Assembly (NCBI GenBank): GCA_003260075.1
Contig: QLIY01000391.1
Coordinates: 1-64,000 of the forward strand
Source: Phallusia mammillata
Lineage: Eukaryota; Chordata; Ascidiacea; Phlebobranchia; Ascidiidae
Reading direction: 5' to 3'
DNA length: 64,000 nt
This document shows, piece by piece, positions 59,130 to 64,000 of this stretch (position 1 is its first letter; each line of letters starts with the position of its first letter). Made by a program: the position numbers and the translations under genes. The notes beneath the pieces were generated by a model that was given only the letters and a program-made list of their open reading frames with translations, searched no databases and was not told the DNA's origin.

Positions 59130-60073
59130 CAGGGGTGGGGAACCTTTTTGTTTGTGAAGGCCGCCAAACGGTTTATCGACACACGTTTAGGCCGCACAGA
59201 CTATTGGCCAGGCCAAGGACAGTGTGTTCAAACTTTTTGACTTACAAACTGGTCGATGTGCTATCAAACTTGCGGTCCAAGCTAAATAAAATTTCTCACT
59301 AAATTTCCACCCTCATTGCAATCTTCGGGATTTTATTAATGTAGAAACTCGCTTGTTTAACAATATTAATCTCTGCAGCTTGTGACATCCCAGACGAGTT
59401 TAAGACATTCGATTATACGCAAACAATTGTTCTTTACAACACATGTAAGATTGTAGAACCTGGGTCTCTTGGCAGACCTACGGAAATCGCTTTGTGTACC
59501 AGTACGCAACCACTTGGCTCTAGTTTGAAAACAGCTGCCCTAGAACCAATCAAATAGTAATGTGGAATAAAGGTAAAAATACGTTTCTGTCTAGTTTTTG
59601 TGCCTGGTGCAGTGTACCCCCCCCCCACTTGCGGTCCAAGCTAAATAAAATTTCTCACTAAATTTCCACCCTCATTGCAACATTCGGGATTTTATTAATG
59701 TAGAAACTCGCTTGTTTAACAATATTAATCTCTGCAGCTTGTGACATCCCAGACGAGTTTAAGACATTCGATTATACGCAAACAATTGTTCTTTACAACA
59801 CATGTAAGATTGTAGAACCTGGGTCTCTTGGCAGACCTACGGAAATCGCTTTGTGTACCAGTACGCAACCACTTGGCTCTAGTTTGAAAACAGCTGCCCT
59901 AGAACCAATCAAATAGTAATGTGGAATAAAGGTAAAAATACGTTTCTGTCTAGTTTTTGTGCCTGGTGCAGTGTATATTATCAACATCCTAAATTGTATT
60001 TTGACATCGAAGGCCGCACCTATTACACTAAAAGGCCGCATGCGGCCTTTAGGCCGCAGGTTCCCCACCCCTG
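59130..60073. mobile_element. hAT-like MITE, CAGGGGTGGGGAACC ends
   Basis: Ends CAGGGGTGGGGAACC and GGTTCCCCACCCCTG are an exact inverted pair, flanked by GTCTTGAG on both sides. AGGCCGC motifs recur near both ends. About 350 bases of its length are an internal duplication around the C run at 59617. Confidence 0.9.
59617..59626. other. C10 run at a ~350-base direct duplication
   Basis: The element's interior from ACTTGCGGTCCAAGCTAAAT to GGTGCAGTGTA lies on both sides (59268-59616 and 59627-59977) and is almost identical. Confidence 0.75.
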
Positions 60074-63000
60074 GTCTTGAGGATGCAGCTCAATAAAGTT
60101 GATAGAGATTGCTTCAGAGTACTCAATACCCATTATTACATCATAATTTGATTTTGTTCAAGTGTACCAGGTTTATGACGTAACAATCTATATGTTCAAC
60201 ACGCCAAAACTTTTCAAGTTTGGTGCTGCAGCCTGCACTTATGGTAACAGTACAGTAGTAGTGTAGATTATTTGATTCTGCAGAACCGATCATTTTTGAA
60301 GTTTAGTTTTATCTTGTATAGTAATCGTTCTATACCCTTTTGTTGTATATTTAAGTTTTGAGATTTTCTTCATATTATGGATGATAAATGATACTGTGGG
60401 GGGCGGCCGTTAGTTTGTTGCATCATGTGGCCCGTTGCGTCTGTGGAGCCAAAGCACAGAGTGTCGTGGGTCGTGACTCCAGAACGAAGAGTGTCTAGAG
60501 TATTTAGACTCCGGAGTTTAGAGTGTTTTATTGAACGAAACGCAAAACCTTATATAGCACAAAACACGTGGTACAAAATTCAGCAGGGAACAATAAATCA
60601 CATTTGCAGGCGCACGGTTGGAAACACAAGCTTCCTGACTCCGTAACAAAGGGAAATTGCGACGGCCTAATCCCCAACACACAAACACGAAATTTAGGAC
60701 ACATAAAAATACGCTATACGTTTAAATGACTTGGGTAATTTTAGAAGTTTATGATTTTAAATGTAATGCTTTCGCATGACAACCGCTACAATACACTATA
60801 ATGCTAACACTACAGGAAACTTCCAAATGGCACACAAGAAAAAGGACATTAATGGGTTACGACTTTACGTGAAAGATATTAAATAAACTAGGCGCCTGAC
60901 CTTTTGTGAACCCTATATGTCAAGACCTACAGGACGATCGTCAATAAAAGGCCGGAAGTAAAAAAAACTGTTCTTCATTCGGATAAACAACTTTCCGACG
61001 CCGCTTACGGATACAAAACGGATTTCAAGGAGGTAAACAGTTCAATTTAATGACCACAGCAACTGCTAAGACTGTCGACGTTTATTGATTTTTGTGTTTT
61101 ACTGACTGTTTCTCCCACCTAATTGATGCTAATTCAACTTAAATCCCTGGGGTATGTAGGCAAATTGTAGCGCAGTTTAATGCCTGATAACTACGAACAT
61201 TGAAGCAATGTTAGCAACAAATCAATGCGGCTTTTTAGTTTTTACCAAACAATACCACTATGGGAAAAATCACTGCGGTATTACGTAACAATCGAACGTC
61301 CAGGAGCAAATTAGGCGACGAATTCTAGCTTGCATGCCCATTTCTCCTTTTCGCACTTCGTAATAAACCCCAATGCAGGAACGAAATGCTGCAAATTTAA
61401 TGGCTACTTGGTGTATAGTTAACAAAACTCAATACTGAATATTAGCACAAGAATTCTCTAATGTGCGAAAAAATGGTGTGGGGTTTTGTTTAAATCGACA
61501 ATAAGGCTTTTGCAGGAAAAACTATCAATTGCCGCGTTTTTGTTTAAACGTCGTATTTTTCAAATCGGGTATAATTTTACTGTAAAACCAACTTAACAAT
61601 TATTACAAATAACAACATCATAACAACCTTACATGCACAATGTTTTGACCAGTGAAACAACTATTTTCTGTTTTTCGAGTGGTCATACCAAATGGGTAGC
61701 AAACCGGGTACTCTTTGCACAACTCGCATTACTCACGATAAAACCGTGCTCTCCACAAACAAATAAATGTCCTGCCGTAAAAGTTTCATTGAAGATTACA
61801 TTGTTTGCCTATTGTTGAGGTTACCCGTTTTAGGTCAGCTAACAGCTTCTTGATAAGACAGGTATTCTTTAAAGACACCACTGTTTTTGTCGCAATCTGT
61901 CTGTTATATATTCGTTTCAGTTTTCTGATAAGTAACGTATGCACAACTGTTACGACTAAGTTGGCAGAATTTTTACAGTTTGGGATATTGTATAGGTATT
62001 TTGTGCAGGTTTTTGAACGTACATTTTTTTGATGTTTTTGCAGTGTATTATCAGTTTGGTTTGTTTGTTTTGTATCGGCGCATAACAATGTGGATTTCTG
62101 ATTAGATTTTTTAAAGTATAGTCGTTGTTTGCATGCGCGAGTTAATTACCGTTCTGGTGTCAAATCTGTTTGCAGTGTCGCCAGGTTAGGGTCAGACTAG
62201 TAAAACACAGCGACATATGTCTGTTTAAGGGCGCGTCGTTGGCAACAGGCTTCTATAATACCGAGTCTATTTTTAGTAACCGTTCAACATCCAACCTATA
62301 ATGCCGCAGTGCACTGGTTTTCAAACCTTTTTTATTCCTTGACCCAATATTTAGTAAAAATCAGTTTGTGGGTCATTGTAGCTAGTAAATTCTGAAAATC
62401 TTTATAATAGTTCAGCCACAGGCGATTATGGTAGCTTTTATTACATAACCATTCAAATAGCTCTGCAGTGGTTCACCAAAATGTTTTCATGGCCAACAGT
62501 TTTCTAGGCCTTTCGTGTAATAAATGCGGGCCCATTAACCGATGGTCGGTGCAGCAATAAAACTCTCATCTGTCAAACGGAAATATCACATCTACGATTG
62601 TCGTCTCATCGCATCATCGATTATCTTTAATTTCGTCCAAGCAACTAGTATTAAAACCCGACACTGGATATTGCTAGTCCTTACGATATTTCACCCCACA
62701 AGTCTTGATTATTATACGTAGTAACGTATTGGTGCGTGGCCAGCTGATTGCTGACGTTTTTTAACCAATACATCAACTGCAAACGGTGCAGGTGACGATC
62801 GGCACGTATATTCGGTTCTATTCGCGTACTATTGAATTGATTACGGCTTTAGGAACAGTGGAATAGTATATGAAACTGGTCACAGACTAGATGGTGCAGT
62901 TGAAAGGTTAAAGTAATTTAATTTAGTTTGGTTGAAGTGCGTACGCAGTACAGAGAAAGGATTTGGGGAATGACGTTGTTCCTGTTTCGCGACAGATGTT

Positions 63001-63313
63001 GAATTTGGTTATTCCAGTTCATTGCCGCATTTATTCGAACGCTAACAGGTTTATTGTGCCACATTTAAACGCACCAGATTGAATAATTGATATATGTGCA
63101 GACAAAACACCTGACAGTTTTGTTGTTTTAAATTCAACGCGGATCGACAGATATCTGTTATTCGTCGAGTGATGTCCTGCTTAAATGCATCTGTGATTGG
63201 TTAACTGAAAATTACTTTCTGGTTGTTCTTATATCCTATTTGAGCGGCAATTGGCTGCCACAAGTGTACAGGATCTATTGCTTTTAGCGAAGACACAAAT
63301 CCTGCATGCCAAG

Positions 63314-63452
63314 ATGGTACGCGAATCAACATACAACATTTTGCCAAACATTATATCAGTGGTGCTCGTAAAAAGAAAATCTAACGGTCTTGGATTTTTG
63401 GTGAAAGAAAGACGGACAAAGCCATGTGTTGTCGTTTCGGAAATAGTAAAAG
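63314..63452 (+). CDS. NOS: Nitric oxide synthase, first coding exon with start of PDZ domain (continues past window)
   Basis: From the ATG the exon encodes MVRESTYNILPNIISV, then VLVKRKSNGLGFLVKERRTK and PCVVVSEIVKG before a GTACGT donor. This closely follows the start of vertebrate neuronal NOS (PNVISVRLFKRKVGGLGFL and so on), which is a PDZ domain with the GLGF carboxylate-binding loop. The match from NIISV through IVKG, including VKER, makes NOS much more likely than another PDZ protein. The remaining PDZ, oxygenase and reductase exons would lie to the right. An open frame extends upstream without an ATG that is clearly better. Confidence 0.7.
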
Positions 63453-64000
63453 GTACGTTTCACGGATAATAAACCTCTGTTTGTTTTTTGCCACGATGTG
63501 AAATGCACAATATAACCCTTATGTGAACCATTGTGGCAAACTTGTAAACTTGTTTTTGTGTAACTTTAACTGTTTGCTGACAGTACAAGTGGTTTCGTGA
63601 CAACATCTAGTCGTTATTAGAGGTTAGTCATTAAGACCTAGGTCAAACGGGCGAGTCTGGGCCTAATATGTTGAACTTCAACTGAACGTGCTTGTATAAT
63701 TTATAAGTGTGTTAGGTTTTTGCAACGTGGGCAACTAAATCACCTCGACCTTGGTTTAGCGGGAGACCAACGAACAAATACCCCTCAAACCGTTTTGGAC
63801 TTTGCGACTCATTTGCCCTCTGACTTGACAACTTTAACTTATGACACTCGCGATATTGGAGAACAATACGTTTAACCTTGCGCAAATACAGTTGGTGGTA
63901 CATTGCGGTTGAGCACTAACAACGAATACAGGAAAATCGCCGAGTCAGGGTGATAAGTTGACGTTTGTTTTAGAAGAGGGTGTTGCAGTTCAATTGCACA
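63453..64000. other. First intron of the NOS gene (partial)
   Basis: No exon with the next PDZ residues (GGAAEQSG-like) was found before the window ends, so this is taken as intron. Confidence 0.5.

Larger units (their letters stand above)
58938..63313. other. Long intergenic region upstream of the NOS gene
   Basis: Contains a hAT-like MITE (59130-60073), a probable degraded element near 62313 (CACTGGTTTTCAAACC), and otherwise AT-rich sequence with short open frames. About 60400-60640 is locally rich in GTGTCTAGAGT/GACTCC motifs, but no terminal structure was defined. Probably includes NOS 5' non-coding exons. Confidence 0.45.

Noticed and set aside
59434-60068. Two near-identical minus-strand frames
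   Set aside because: They arise from the duplicated interior of one MITE, not from a gene family.

Overview
This is eukaryotic, intron-rich, AT-biased animal DNA. The gene set (SWEET sugar transporter, invadolysin-type metalloprotease, TUBGCP3, DDX3, PCYT1, SMARCE1, FBXO22-like, PDZ-type nitric oxide synthase), the short introns and compact spacing, the many hAT-like miniature transposons and the splice acceptors lying directly before start codons all suggest a tunicate, most likely a Ciona-like ascidian. That assignment is inference; no database was searched.

Layout. 248-549 (-): first exons of a secreted protein leaving the window. 1821-4645 (+): two-pore potassium channel with two alternative last exons. 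7961-9825 (-): complete six-exon SWEET transporter. 11062-18523 (-): complete 16-exon leishmanolysin/invadolysin-like M8 metalloprotease with an unusual juxtamembrane region and a membrane anchor. 20931-23888 (-): unrecognised single-pass membrane protein with four ~105-residue repeats, an acidic stretch and a Thr/Ser-rich tail. 24672-32152 (+): TUBGCP3, 19 exons. 34355-44049 (+): DDX3/Belle DEAD-box helicase, 18 exons, with an N gap in one intron. 47215-48859 (-): PCYT1, 9 exons. 52728-54020 and 54377-55690 (+): SMARCE1 and an FBXO22-like gene, both with a single coding exon, about 350 bases apart, a candidate operon. 56419-58937 (+): unrecognised 12-exon gene. 63314-63452 (+): first PDZ exon of a nitric oxide synthase continuing past the right edge. 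Except for the helicase exon interrupted by a C run, reading phase was followed across every exon junction and stays open.

Two things besides genes dominate. First, more than twenty runs of C (sometimes G) of 9-58 bases sit at the joints of short, nearly identical direct duplications or replace missing sequence. They look like assembly scars rather than biology; one breaks a conserved helicase exon, and one set of joined copies appears to display the empty and filled alleles of a transposon insertion side by side. Second, the introns and intergenic spaces carry many hAT-like MITEs with CAGTGGTT, CAGGGGTG, TAGGGTTGCCAT or TAGTGATGGGACG termini, often with clear 8-base target duplications and in one case nested. 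A further family has TATGGGTCCCC inverted ends enclosing a 130-156 base minisatellite.

The genes do not form one pathway. They cover transport (K2P, SWEET), cytoskeleton nucleation (GCP3), translation and RNA handling (DDX3), phosphatidylcholine synthesis (PCYT1), chromatin remodelling (SMARCE1) and nitric oxide signalling.
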